Assembly: GCA_903918195.1 (NCBI GenBank)
Contig: CAIXDS010000147.1
Span: 1 to 64,000, forward strand
Direction of reading: 5' to 3'
Length of the DNA: 64,000 nucleotides
Origin: an uncultured Acetobacteraceae bacterium
Lineage (GTDB): Bacteria; Pseudomonadota; Alphaproteobacteria; Acetobacterales; Acetobacteraceae
Position numbers and translations under genes: made by a program. Below the pieces are notes generated by a model, which saw nothing but the letters and a program-made list of their open reading frames with translations, was not told the origin of the DNA and did not search any database. Of the stretch, positions 26,241-35,436 are shown piece after piece; the first letter of the stretch is position 1; every line of letters begins with the position of its first letter.

Positions 26241-27389
26241 TCACTGAACTCGGGCGCAGCGAAAGCCCAGGTAGACATTGCGGTTCGACGGGACGTAGTG
26301 GTCGCGGAACGCTGCCCGCACGAGGCGCGCGTCGTCGAGCCAAGACCCGCCGCGCACGACGCGGAGCGCTGCACCCCCGTCCGCATCAACCCAGGCCGAT
26401 CCGTCCGTCGGTGCACCGTCGTAGTTGTCATGCCAATTATCGGCACACCACTCCCACACATTCCCCAACATGTCATGCAGACCAAACGCGTTGGGAACCT
26501 TCAAACCGACCGGCCGTGTCCCCGCCCGCGTGTGGTCGTACTGCTTCTCGGGCCAACCACTCGAATCGGCGCCGTCCTCCAGTTCGAACCCCACCCCGCT
26601 GTTGCCGCCATACCAGGCAATCCGATCCAGCACGGGCGCATTGCACTCGCCCACGATGCGCATGTCACCCGCATAGGTCGCCGTGGTCGTGCCCGCCCGG
26701 CAGGCATATTCCCACTGCGCTTCCGACGGCAGCCCCAGGCCCAGACCCGGAGCAAGCGCATTCAGCTTTTCCGTGAATGCACGCACATCCTCGAAGGTCA
26801 CCTGCTCGACCGGCCGCGTGGGGCTCTTGAACCGGCTCGGATTGCTCCCCATCACCGCTTCCCACAGCGCCTGCGTGCAGGGCGTGTCGAACAGCCAAAA
26901 CCCCGCCGCCAGAGTCGCCTCATGCTGCGGACCTTCGGGGTTCCAGCGCCCCTCCTCGTCCTTCGGCGAGCCCATCAGGAACCGCCCAGGCGGAATCCAG
27001 CGCAGACGCTGCGTCACCCGGCTTCCGCCGGCAGCCGGCAGGCTGAAGCTGGCCCACGGCCCGTACTTGTCCCTGCCCCAATCATCAGCCCATCCGTCGC
27101 GTACGGCCTCGAACCCAGGGGGCCAGACTGTCGTTTCGTCATAAATGGCGCCCGCAAACATCGCCGAGTTGAGCCCCCGTGCCTGCGACAGATTCGCACC
27201 ACTGAGATCGGCATCGCAGAAATAGAATCCTCCAAGATCATCAGTTCCGAAATCAACGTTGCGGAGATTCGCACCGCGAAAATGGCGCGCCGCGTCCAGC
27301 CCTCCCAACCGCGCAAGCGTCGCGAAATCCGCATCATGCGCGGCAAGGATAGCCTGGGCTCGGCGCAGCGTGTCCGGTGACAGGTTCAT
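26241..27389 (-). CDS. Pentapeptide-repeat plus FGE-sulfatase (C-type-lectin fold) domain protein
   Basis: 382 residues. After an N-terminal helix-rich stretch come pentapeptide repeats (about 37-85: FRGANLRNVDF, CDADLSGANLSQARGL). Then comes an FGE/SUMF1 domain (about 128-380) with RFLMGSP, RPVEQVTFEDVRAF, LPSEAQWEYACRAGT, GLHDMLGNVWEWC and LRVVRGGSW..GFRCARV. The two catalytic cysteines that should follow GGSW in true formylglycine-generating enzymes are absent (LDDARLVRAAF instead), so it is probably a binding rather than an oxidase module. Its ATG overlaps the stop of the upstream gene by four bases. The C-terminal segment resembles retroelement-diversified variable regions. Confidence 0.85.
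   Translation of the reverse strand: MNLSPDTLRRAQAILAAHDADFATLARLGGLDAARHFRGANLRNVDFGTDDLGGFYFCDADLSGANLSQARGLNSAMFAGAIYDETTVWPPGFEAVRDGWADDWGRDKYGPWASFSLPAAGGSRVTQRLRWIPPGRFLMGSPKDEEGRWNPEGPQHEATLAAGFWLFDTPCTQALWEAVMGSNPSRFKSPTRPVEQVTFEDVRAFTEKLNALAPGLGLGLPSEAQWEYACRAGTTTATYAGDMRIVGECNAPVLDRIAWYGGNSGVGFELEDGADSSGWPEKQYDHTRAGTRPVGLKVPNAFGLHDMLGNVWEWCADNWHDNYDGAPTDGSAWVDADGGAALRVVRGGSWLDDARLVRAAFRDHYVPSNRNVYLGFRCARVQ
26262..26352 (-). other. Candidate variable region (DGR-like) at the 3' end of the FGE-fold gene
   Basis: The segment from RGGSW to GFRCA falls exactly where diversity-generating retroelements edit FGE/C-type-lectin proteins. Exposed positions are encoded largely by NNC codons (CTC, GAC, GAC, TTC, GAC, CAC, TAC, GTC, TAC), as expected from an AAC-rich template with adenine mutagenesis. 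High genomic GC gives the same bias by default, and no template repeat or reverse transcriptase is in this window. Tentative. Confidence 0.3.
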
Positions 27390-28243
27390 AGCAATTTCCC
27401 GCGATGCAGGCCGCCGCGCGCGAGATCAATGTGTTCGGAATCGGGATCGTCACAATCCATCCGCTGCAACACGCGGCGAAAGATCGCGAACTGCTTTGCG
27501 GTCACGTCCGGTGGCGGATCATGGATTTCGACGTCGAGGTCGATATCTCTGCACCGAAGCGTCAACGTAACGCCGTGCGGCCCCTCGCCGAGCAATCGCA
27601 TGTCGCAAAGCTTCGCGCCGCTCAGTGGGCTATCGTTCTGTCCTTTCGGGTTTGCGATCCGCCATGCGATGCCGTGGCTCACGTTAGGGTACTCGTTTCC
27701 CGGATTGCCCAGGACGGTACTGGGTACCGGCTGGACATTTTCCTCCTGCGGCAGAATTTCGACAACCTTGGCCCGGACCGTAACCGCCAGACGCGGCAAA
27801 TCCGGACCCGACTCGATTTTCAGGTAGATCGAATCGAGGCGTAACGAGACGACCAGTGCGAAACGATCCGGTTCACCACCCGGGGCCTGTGGTTCGACGT
27901 TCAGACGCGCAAAGTCCTGACGCAAGAACCAGGGTGGGTCGGGCTGCCACGACGGCGGCGAGGTCGATGAGGACGGAAGCTCCGGAGGAGCAGGCGACCG
28001 GGATCGCCTCCGCACGATCTCTCCGTCCTCCCATGCCGCGTCCATTTCGGCCCGCAACGGCCCTGTCTGCGGGTCGTTCGGCTCTGTGTTCGGCAGCCCG
28101 AAGAATACCTTCAGAATGGCGTCCTTCCGCCCCTTCTGTGGCCATTGCTCGCCCTTGCGCCAGGATTCCATTGTGTCGGCGTCCGGGCTGGAAGCTCCCG
28201 CCTTCGCCATCGCATCGGCGAAAGTGCGGTCCGTCCACCCCAT
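27386..28243 (-). CDS. Uncharacterised protein with N-terminal HTH-like domain, coupled to the FGE-fold gene
   Basis: 285 residues from ATG 28243, which has AGGTGA five or six bases upstream. The frame is open to 28435, and ATGs at 28312 or 28366 are possible. The N-terminal MGWTDRTFADAMAKAG..DTMESWRKGEQWPQ resembles a lambda-repressor/XRE-like HTH that picks out a short helix and a Trp-Arg-Lys recognition segment. A Pro/Ser linker (about 78-100) follows, then a beta-rich C-terminal domain of unknown type (RFALVVSLRLDSIYLKIESG, LRCRDIDLDVEIHDPPP). Its TGA overlaps the FGE-fold ATG (ATGA), so the two are translated together and probably act together. Confidence 0.7.
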   Translation of the reverse strand: MGWTDRTFADAMAKAGASSPDADTMESWRKGEQWPQKGRKDAILKVFFGLPNTEPNDPQTGPLRAEMDAAWEDGEIVRRRSRSPAPPELPSSSTSPPSWQPDPPWFLRQDFARLNVEPQAPGGEPDRFALVVSLRLDSIYLKIESGPDLPRLAVTVRAKVVEILPQEENVQPVPSTVLGNPGNEYPNVSHGIAWRIANPKGQNDSPLSGAKLCDMRLLGEGPHGVTLTLRCRDIDLDVEIHDPPPDVTAKQFAIFRRVLQRMDCDDPDSEHIDLARGGLHRGKLL

Positions 28244-28458
28244 ATCTCTCACCTTTGCCCGGGAATCGTGGCGCTCGAGGCCGGTCCCAAGGGTCCAGTG
28301 GTTGCGGAACATGTCGAAGAATCGCCGGCATGCCGCCAACGAATTCGGTGGGGAATTCGCCGCCATGCTAGCAAGAATCCCTGCAATTCCGTTCGATCTC
28401 CGCCGTTTGCCAGCATCCTTTGTGTGTCGGCGCAATCCCGCGCCAGGAGGATGCCGAC

Positions 28459-28716
28459 ATGCCGTGGCGTATCGTTCGTCTTTGGATCGAACTCACGTCT
28501 GCCATCGCCGTTATGAAGATGTTCCAGGCGTGCGACAGTCTGGCCGATGCCGGCCACGTGTTGCAAGCGACCGATGAGGTCCAGCGCATGGGCCTGATCG
28601 TCGCGGTCGTGATCCTGGTGACCGGGCTCGGGGAAATGCTGGAGGCGCTCGGGGTGGCGGCGGTTTGGGAGCGGATTATCGCTTGGCTGCGGCGGTGGTG
28701 GGGTGGCCGGAGGTGA
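28459..28716 (+). CDS. Small membrane protein of unknown function
   Basis: 85 residues from ATG 28459, with AGGAGG eight bases upstream. A first amphipathic or hydrophobic stretch (LWIELTSAIAVMKMF) and a clear membrane segment (GLIVAVVILVTGLGEML) are followed by a Trp/Arg-rich tail ending WLRRWWGGRR. It diverges from the HTH-like gene across about 215 bp that must hold both promoters. No family recognised. Confidence 0.55.
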   Translation: MPWRIVRLWIELTSAIAVMKMFQACDSLADAGHVLQATDEVQRMGLIVAVVILVTGLGEMLEALGVAAVWERIIAWLRRWWGGRR

Positions 28717-28723
28717 GGCGAGA

Positions 28724-28750
28724 CTCCCCCTCCCCTTGAGGGAGGGGGAG
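28724..28750. terminator. Perfect 11-bp hairpin between convergent genes
   Basis: CTCCCCCTCCC-CTTGA-GGGAGGGGGAG, 8 nt after the small membrane gene and 26 nt from the stop of the oppositely oriented efflux gene. There is no T-tract, so it may be a bidirectional stem-type terminator or a small palindromic repeat. Confidence 0.5.
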
Positions 28751-28775
28751 AAGGAAGGTGCGCGCCGGCCTGCCT

Positions 28776-30281
28776 TCACGTCATTGCCGCCCGTCGCCCG
28801 CGCCGCATCAGCGGCAGCAACAGCAGCGGCGCCAGGGTGGCGACCATCATCAGGCGGTAGTCGTCGTTGTAGGCGATAATCAGCGCCTGGCGGTGGATCG
28901 TGGCATCCAGCAACCCGGCACCGGCAGCGGTCGCGGGGTTGAGGAAATGGCCGGCGGCGCCGCCCTGCAGCAGGTGGTTGAACGGCGTGACGGGCGCGGC
29001 CAGGGCGGCATGGGAAACCTGGGTGAGCTGGGCCAGCGAGAACGAGGTCACGGACACGCCGATCGCCGCACCGATATTGCGGAACAGCGACAGCAGCGCC
29101 GTCCCGTCGCCGCGCAGGTTCGGCGCCAGCGTGGCGAAGGCGATGACCGATAACGGGTTGAACACGATGCCCATGGCGAAGCCCTGCACCAGGATGGTGA
29201 CAACCAGCCGGTGCTCCGACACGTCCGGGGTCCACAGGCTCATGTCGTACAGCGACCAGGACAGCAGCAGCAGACCGGCGCCGATCAGCGTGCGCTGGTC
29301 GAACCGCGTGCCGAGGCGCCCGGCGATCATCATCGCCACCATGGTGCCGATGCCGCGCGGCGCCATCGCCAGGCCGGCGGTTTTGACCGGATAATTGGCC
29401 AGGTTCTGCAGATATGGCGCCAGCAGGGCGGAGGTGGCCAGCAGCACCATGCCGATGGCAAACATCATCAGCACGCCGGCGGTGAAGTTGCGGTCGCGGA
29501 AGATGGACGGCGGCAGGAACGGATTGGCCGCGGTGAACATGTGGACGATGAACAGATACAGCCCGAGCCCGGCCAACACCGCTTCGGTGATGATCTCGCG
29601 CGAGGTGAACCAGTCCCGGTCCTGGCCGCGGTCGAGCATCAGCTGGAACGACCCGATGGCCAGCGCCAGCACCGCGAAGCCGGTCCAGTCGAAGCGCATC
29701 GTCGCGTTGGCATTCTCTTTCGGCATGAAAACCAGCAGCCCGGCAATGGCCAGCACGCCGAAGGGCAGGTTGACGTAGAACACCCAGCGCCAGTTCCAGT
29801 ATTCGGTCAGGTAGCCGCCGAGCGTCGGGCCAAGGATGGGGCCGATCATCACGCCGATGCCCCAGATCGCCATGGCGGAAGCACGCCGCTCCATCGGGTA
29901 GATGTCGAGCAGGGTGGCCTGCGACAGCGGCACCAGGGCGGCGCCGCACATGCCCTGCGCCAGACGGAACAGCACCATCTGCTCCAGCGACTGCGCCGCC
30001 CCGCACAGCATGGAGGTGACGGTAAAGCCGGTCAGGCAGACCAGGAACAGGTTCTTGCGGCCGAACCGCGCGGCGAGCCAGCCCACCGGCGCGGTCATGA
30101 TGGCCGCGGCGATGACGTAGGAGGTCAGCACCCAGGTGATCTGGTCGGAAGTGGTGGACAGGCTGCCCTGCATGTAGGGCAGCGCGACGTTAGCGATGGT
30201 GGAATCCAGCGCCTGCATCAGTGTGGCCACCATGGTGCAGCCGGTGATCAGCGCGCGGTGCGGAACGACGTCGAACGCCAT
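28776..30281 (-). CDS. emrB: DHA2 (EmrB/QacA) family multidrug efflux transporter
   Basis: 501 residues with about 14 membrane segments. DHA2 motifs: LDSTIANVALPYMQG near the start (motif D1) and WLAARFGRKNLFLVCL (motif A) between TM2 and TM3. The RFDWTGFAVLALAIG segment is typical. It exports drugs by proton antiport together with an EmrA adaptor. Last gene of marR-emrA-emrB, 14 nt after emrA. Substrates cannot be deduced. Confidence 0.92.
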   Translation of the reverse strand: MAFDVVPHRALITGCTMVATLMQALDSTIANVALPYMQGSLSTTSDQITWVLTSYVIAAAIMTAPVGWLAARFGRKNLFLVCLTGFTVTSMLCGAAQSLEQMVLFRLAQGMCGAALVPLSQATLLDIYPMERRASAMAIWGIGVMIGPILGPTLGGYLTEYWNWRWVFYVNLPFGVLAIAGLLVFMPKENANATMRFDWTGFAVLALAIGSFQLMLDRGQDRDWFTSREIITEAVLAGLGLYLFIVHMFTAANPFLPPSIFRDRNFTAGVLMMFAIGMVLLATSALLAPYLQNLANYPVKTAGLAMAPRGIGTMVAMMIAGRLGTRFDQRTLIGAGLLLLSWSLYDMSLWTPDVSEHRLVVTILVQGFAMGIVFNPLSVIAFATLAPNLRGDGTALLSLFRNIGAAIGVSVTSFSLAQLTQVSHAALAAPVTPFNHLLQGGAAGHFLNPATAAGAGLLDATIHRQALIIAYNDDYRLMMVATLAPLLLLPLMRRGRRAAMT

Positions 30282-30295
30282 GGCGGCTGGCGGCG

Positions 30296-31399
30296 TTACG
30301 GAATCAGGTCGCTGAGGTGGCGGGTGTGGCCGGTGTCGATATCAACCACCACGCTCATGCCCGCCCGCAAATCCGGATCGCCGGCATGGCGATCCACCTT
30401 CACCCGCAGCGGAATGCGCTGCACCACCTTCACCCAGTTCCCCGAGGCGTTTTGCGCCGGCAGGATGGAGAACTCCGAGCCGCTGCCGGGCGCGATGCTC
30501 TCCACCGTGCCCTGCCAGACCCGGCCGGGATAGGTATCGACGGTCACCCGCGCCGGATCGCCCGGCCTGACATAGGTGAGGTCGGTCTCCTTCGGGTTGG
30601 CCTCGACCCAGACATGCTCGGTGGAAATCAGGCCGAAGGCGGCGACCGAGGCGCCCAGATAGCTGCCGGGCTGCACCTGCTCAACCTGGGTGGCGATGGC
30701 ATCGAACGGCGCGCGCACGGTGGCGTGGTCGAGCTGGCGCTGCGCCTCCTCCACCTGGGCGCGGGCCTTCAGGTATTCGGGGGTGCGCGTTACGTCCATG
30801 TCGGGATCGCCGCCGAGGCGGGCCAGTTGCACCTGCGCCTGCACCTTCAGGCTTTCCACCATCGCCTTGTCGGCGGCGAGCCTGAACCTTGCGTCGTCGT
30901 ATTCGGCCCGGGTGACGGCGCCGCCCTTCACCAGATTGGCATAGCGCTCGTAGCTGGCCTCGTCGGACTGCACCTGCGCCTGCTTGGCCTCGATGTCGCG
31001 CCGCATGCGCTGATAGTCGCGCTTGGCCGCCTCCATCTGAAGCGCCACCTGAGCCAGGCTGGCCTCGGCGCCGTCCAGCGCGATCTCGAACGGGCGCGGG
31101 TCAAGCCGGAACAGCACGTCGCCGCGGCGGACATGGGCGCCCTCCCTGACCGCCACGTCCTGCACGATGCCGGACACGTCGGTGGCCACCGCCAGCTTGC
31201 CGGCGCGGACATAGGCATTGTCGATCGAGACGACGCCACCGCCGGTCAGCCAGAAACCGCCGGCGCCCACCGCCACCGCGGCGATACCGCCCAGCATCAG
31301 CAACGGGCGCAGCAGATGGGTCAGGCTGCGCCGGCGCCGTGCCGCCGGCGCAGCGACACGCGGGGCGTGGCCGAGATGATCGATGGTGGCCTCGGACAT
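30296..31399 (-). CDS. emrA: HlyD/EmrA-type membrane fusion protein
   Basis: 367 residues from ATG 31399. A basic cytoplasmic head (ARRRRSLTHLLRP) and one TM (about 33-52) are followed by a lipoyl/barrel-sandwich half-motif (VSGIVQDVAVREGAHVRRGDVLFRLD). A coiled-coil hairpin (about 95-190) and the second half (ATVRAPFDAIATQVEQVQPGSYL) follow. It bridges EmrB to the outer-membrane channel in the periplasm. Its ATG shares one base with the marR stop (TGATG), showing coupling. Confidence 0.92.
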   Translation of the reverse strand: MSEATIDHLGHAPRVAAPAARRRRSLTHLLRPLLMLGGIAAVAVGAGGFWLTGGGVVSIDNAYVRAGKLAVATDVSGIVQDVAVREGAHVRRGDVLFRLDPRPFEIALDGAEASLAQVALQMEAAKRDYQRMRRDIEAKQAQVQSDEASYERYANLVKGGAVTRAEYDDARFRLAADKAMVESLKVQAQVQLARLGGDPDMDVTRTPEYLKARAQVEEAQRQLDHATVRAPFDAIATQVEQVQPGSYLGASVAAFGLISTEHVWVEANPKETDLTYVRPGDPARVTVDTYPGRVWQGTVESIAPGSGSEFSILPAQNASGNWVKVVQRIPLRVKVDRHAGDPDLRAGMSVVVDIDTGHTRHLSDLIP

Positions 31400-31866
31400 C
31401 AGGCGGTTTCCTGTGGGCTCGCGTGGCGTTCGCGGGCGCGCAGCCCGGTCACCACATTGTCTTTCATCCGCGCCAGCGCGTCGGCGACGACAACGACGGT
31501 CTCCGGGTCGAGCCCGAGCGTGGTATTGGCGAGCATGGCGGCGCGCTCGCCGTGCAGCGCGTCCAGCACCGGGCGGGCCGGCGGGCGCAAGTGCAGGCGC
31601 CAGACCCGCCGGTCGCCCGGGTCGCTGCGGCGCTCGACCATGCCGCGCTCCTCCAGCCGGTCGATCAGGCGGGCGACGGTAATCGGCTCGACTTCCAGGA
31701 TTTCGGCCAGCGCCTTCTGCGACAGGCCGGGCTGGCGGTCGAGCCGGAACAGGATGACCCATTGCGCCCGGGTCAGGCCGTGAGCACCGGCGCGACGGTC
31801 GGCCTCCAGGCGCAGCTGGCGGGCCAAGTCATGGAGAAGGAAAAGCAGGTCGGGCTGATCGATCAC
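31399..31866 (-). CDS. MarR family transcriptional regulator
   Basis: 155 residues. A winged-helix core has LTRAQWVILFRLDRQPGLSQKALAEILEVEPITVARLIDRL (written here in parts: recognition helix EPITVARLIDRLEE, wing RRSDPGDRRVWRLHL). It probably represses the marR-emrA-emrB operon, releasing DNA on binding phenolic or drug ligands. First gene of the operon; a small inverted repeat lies just upstream. Confidence 0.9.
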   Translation of the reverse strand: MIDQPDLLFLLHDLARQLRLEADRRAGAHGLTRAQWVILFRLDRQPGLSQKALAEILEVEPITVARLIDRLEERGMVERRSDPGDRRVWRLHLRPPARPVLDALHGERAAMLANTTLGLDPETVVVVADALARMKDNVVTGLRARERHASPQETA

Positions 31867-31880
31867 ACATGGGATAGTAA

Positions 31881-31900
31881 GCAGCGTTATCTTAAGCTGC
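31881..31900. promoter_or_regulatory. Candidate MarR operator upstream of marR-emrA-emrB
   Basis: Inverted repeat GCAGC-N10-GCTGC with an AT-rich centre (GTTATCTTAA), 15-34 bases upstream of the marR start. Size and location fit autoregulation by MarR-type dimers. No matched half-site consensus was available to test it. Confidence 0.35.
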
Positions 31901-32400
31901 AGTACCTACCCGCATGCGTCGGCCGCGGGGCTGTCCTGCGCCGCCGCCTGCCTGGGCAATCGGGGGAAGGAAGGCCAGGGGCTCTGGAACGATGGCCTCA
32001 ATCAGGGCGGCCAGGGCGAGTTGTGTCAGGCGCCACAACGAACTGGTCTGACCCGCGTCAACAAGCGCCTGAGGGGAAAGATTCCAGGACATCCTGGCTG
32101 AGTCTGCTTGCGGCTGGCCTGCTGGCGCAGACGCTGTTGCGCCGCCTCGGTTGCCTGCGGCGTCTTGCGCCGGACCACGAGGCGGATCGGCACCGGCCTC
32201 TGCCGTTTACCCGATCGGACCCGCACCGCGATCTCGTGCGTGTCGCTCTCCAGCGGCAAAGCCTGGAGCAATGCAATCAGGTCCAACACCTTGCCCGCCG
32301 CATCAACCAGACAAACCGTGTTGCGGGGTAGTGGTCGATCGAGGCTGCTGATGCTGTGGGCATCCCAACTACGAATCCTACCCCCCACGAGCCGGGTCAA
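31892..32400 (-). pseudogene. Decayed IS4-type transposase remnant
   Basis: The upstream part reads GGRIRSWDAHSISSL..VCLVDAAGKVLDLIALLQAL..IRLVVRRKTPQATEAAQQRLRQQASRK, matching the catalytic-core neighbourhood of IS4 transposases. In other frames, SQDVLESFPSGA and SSLWRLTQLALAALIEAIV match the C-terminal end. The intervening part is deleted and the frame is broken at least twice; start and terminal repeats are missing. A truncated piece of the GC-rich intergenic repeat is embedded at 31967-31986. Confidence 0.65.
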
Positions 32401-32414
32401 GAGCTAATCTTAGT

Positions 32415-32455
32415 GCCTATGGGGCGCTGCCCCTGGACCGGGCTTCAGTCCCGTC
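32415..32455. repeat. GC-rich repeat, copy 7 (partial)
   Basis: CCTATGGGGCGCTGCCCCTGGACC followed by CGGGCTTCAGTCCCG. Its left flank (GAGCTAATCTTAGTGCCTATGGGGCG) closely matches the flank of copy 1 (GAGCTAATTTAACGCCTATGGGGCG), so the repeat unit is longer here. It overlaps the 3' end of the AsmA-like gene by about 11 bases. Confidence 0.7.
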
Positions 32456-35436
32456 CCCCCACATGCCGGGCCCGCCAGCGCGGCACCGCGCCCAGTTCCG
32501 GCACCCGGCGCAGCGCGTCCAGTGGCCCGACCAGAAGCAAGACGATCTCCGGCGGATCGGCCACCGCCGGCAGCAGGCCGAGGCGCAGTTCCGCCGCATT
32601 GCCCGCCAGATCGAGGCTGCCGGCCAGCGTCGCCGTGCCGGACGGCCCGGTCATCCGTCCGTCCGTCACCTCCAGCACCCCGTGCCGCGCCCGCAGCACC
32701 AGGTCCATCCGGGTGAACGGCGTGCTCCCGCCGGCCAGCGCCGCGCGCACCACCGCATCCGGCAAGGTTCCCGCCACGCCGTCCCCGCCGATGCTGCCCC
32801 CGATGCTGCCAAGCGACACCCCGGCAAGCGTGCCGTCCGACACGCCCAGCCGCGCCTCCCCGGCCAGCGTGGACAGCAACGCCGCCGGCGAATAGCCGGA
32901 CGCGGTGACCGACAGCGACGCATCCAGCCGGCCGGAGGCGATGTCCACCGGCTGGTCGAACAGCTTCTCGGTCAGCCCCACCCCGGCGAGCTGCATGTCG
33001 AGCGCCAGCGCCGGCGACCCGGCGGTCACGTCCACGCTGGCCGAGCCGGTCAGCGCCCCCTCGGCCAAGCGGGCCGACAGCCCGTCGATCCGCAGTTTTC
33101 CATCCGCCAGCGCCAGCGTCGCCACCGCCTGCTGCAGCACCGGCGAGGCGCCGGCCAGCACTTGCGCCGCTTCCAGCTTCACCTGCGCCCGCCAGCCCGC
33201 CAGCCCGCCAAACGGCAGCGGGTCGGGCGAGCGCAGATAGGGCAACGGCAGCGGCAGCGTTTCCGCGACGAAACGCCCCGTCAGCAGCGGCGCCAGGGGC
33301 GGGGCGCCGATGCCATCCAGCGTCAGGGCGCCACGCGCGCGCAGCCCGCCGGCGGTCAGGTCGAACGACCCGGCGGCAACCCGCCCGGGCCGCTCGCCCG
33401 GCAGTTGCACGAATAGCTGGGCCACCAGGCCGAGCGAGCCGTCGCCCAGCCAGGACGGAGCGCCACGCAGCCCGAGCGACTCCGCCAGCCGCGGTGCGCC
33501 GGGATGGCGCAGCGTCAGCACACCGACGGCGCGCCGCGCGACCAGATCGACCAGCGGCTTCGTCTCCAGCCGCAGGTCGCCAAGCTCGGCCGTCACAGCC
33601 AGCCCCAGCGCATCCGGCGGGCCGGCGGCCTGCACCGACACCACCGCCAGCCCGCGCCAGGCCCGCGTGATGTCGCGCACCGCCCCGAACGGGGCCAGCG
33701 CGGCCTGCGCCGGCAACAGCTCGGCCAGCGCGCTGGCCGACGGCGCCTGGATGTCGAGCCGCCCCTCGGCGATGCGTCCGCCCTCGCCCAGCGCGCCCGA
33801 CGCGGTAGCCCGCACCGCATCGCTGGCCAGGTCCAGGCGGCGCAGCCGGACGCGGCCGCCATCCACCGCCGCATCGAGCGACACCGGCCCGAACGGCCCC
33901 CCCAGCAGCACGACCTGTTGCGCGTCCAGCCGCACATCGGCGTCCAGCCGCGCCAGCCGCGACGGCACCGCGGCCAGCGACGGCCACGGCGCCGGCAGCC
34001 AGGGATCGAGGTCGAGCCGATCCATCTGCAGCACCGCCGCCAGCGCCGGCCGCCCGCCGGCATGGAACCCCAGGCTGCCCGACAGCCGCGTCGCATCGAT
34101 GCGGCCTTCCAGCCCGGTCAGGGACACCCCCCCGGGTTCCAGCACCGCGTGCGCGGTCACCTCGCCGGTGCGCAGAACCCCCTCGGGCGGCAGTTCGGCC
34201 GGCACCACTCCGGCGGATGACAGCCAGGCCAGCGTCGTCCGCAGCGCCGGCGCCGACAGCGCCAGGTCGCCCTCGAAGCGCGCCGCCCCGCCGGCATCGC
34301 GCCGCTGCACCTGGCCGGTCGCACCCAGCGTGGCCGCGCCCGGCAGTTCGGCCCGCAACTCGCGCACCGCAATGGCGCTGCCGCTCACGTCGAAGGCGCC
34401 GCGCAGGCGCCGCAGCGTGCCGCCGGACAGCTGCGCCGCCTCCGCCGACACGTCGATGCGGGTCGGAAACGGCACCGTTCCGCCGCGCAACACGGCGGGC
34501 AACCAGGTATCGAGGTCCAGCCGGCTGGCCGCGAGGGCAAGATCCAGCCGCAGCGCCGGCGAAACGCGCAGCGCCACCGTCCCTTTCACCGGCGCGCCGC
34601 CGATATCGCCCACCAGCTCGTCCGCCGTCGCCACGCCGTCGGCCACGCTGACCCGCCCCGCCGCGCTGAACGGCACCGCCGGCGCGGGCAGCAATTGCGA
34701 CAGATCGGGCCCGCGCCCGGTCACCTGGCCGCCAAACGTGCCGTCGCCGCGGATCTGCCCGGAGAGCCTGGCACCGATGCCCTGCACCGGCCCCCGTCCG
34801 TCCAGCGACACGTCGAGCCCCGCCGAGCCGTCGCTGCCGGCGCGGGTCAGCCGGACGGTGAAATGCCAGGGCCGGGCCGAGAATTGCAACATGCCCGCGG
34901 CGACATAGCTGCCGGTCCACGCATCGGTGGCCAGCGCCGCCTGGATGCCGGTGAAGGTCACGTCGCCGATGACGAGTCTGGCGTCCTCGATGCGCACCGA
35001 GGCCGCGGCGAACCAGTCGGGTGCCGCGGCGGCGATCTGAATCGGGCGCAATGGCCACGGCACCTGCACCTCGGCGCCGCGCAGCACCAGTTCCTCGGCA
35101 TCGATCTTCCCCGCGGCCAGGGCGGTCAGCGATACCCGCAGCCGCAACTGGTCAGCGCGGATGGCAATGCCGTCGCCCGCCGCGATCAGGCTGACGCCGG
35201 CGGCGGTCAGCACCGGCTCGGGCAGCAACGTCAGGGAAACCGGCCCGGCGATACGCACCTCGCGTCCCAGCCGTTCGGAGGCCAGGGTCGCGATGGAATC
35301 GCGGTAGCGGTCCCACTGCAGCAGGGGCGGCAGGAACCATACGGCGGCCAGAAGGGCGGCCAGAAGCAGCACCGCGCCGGCAGCGGCAAAGAAAGGCCAG
35401 GGGCTCTGCCCCTGGACCCCGCTAAGGGCGGAGCCC

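Noticed and set aside
26241-27389. Active formylglycine-generating enzyme for sulfatases
   Set aside because: The cysteines needed after GGSW are missing and no sulfatase gene is nearby.
32410-35058. 882-codon minus-strand frame within the AsmA-like gene
   Set aside because: Shifted frame of the AsmA-like gene; low-complexity Gly/Arg/Ala translation and no TM or motifs.
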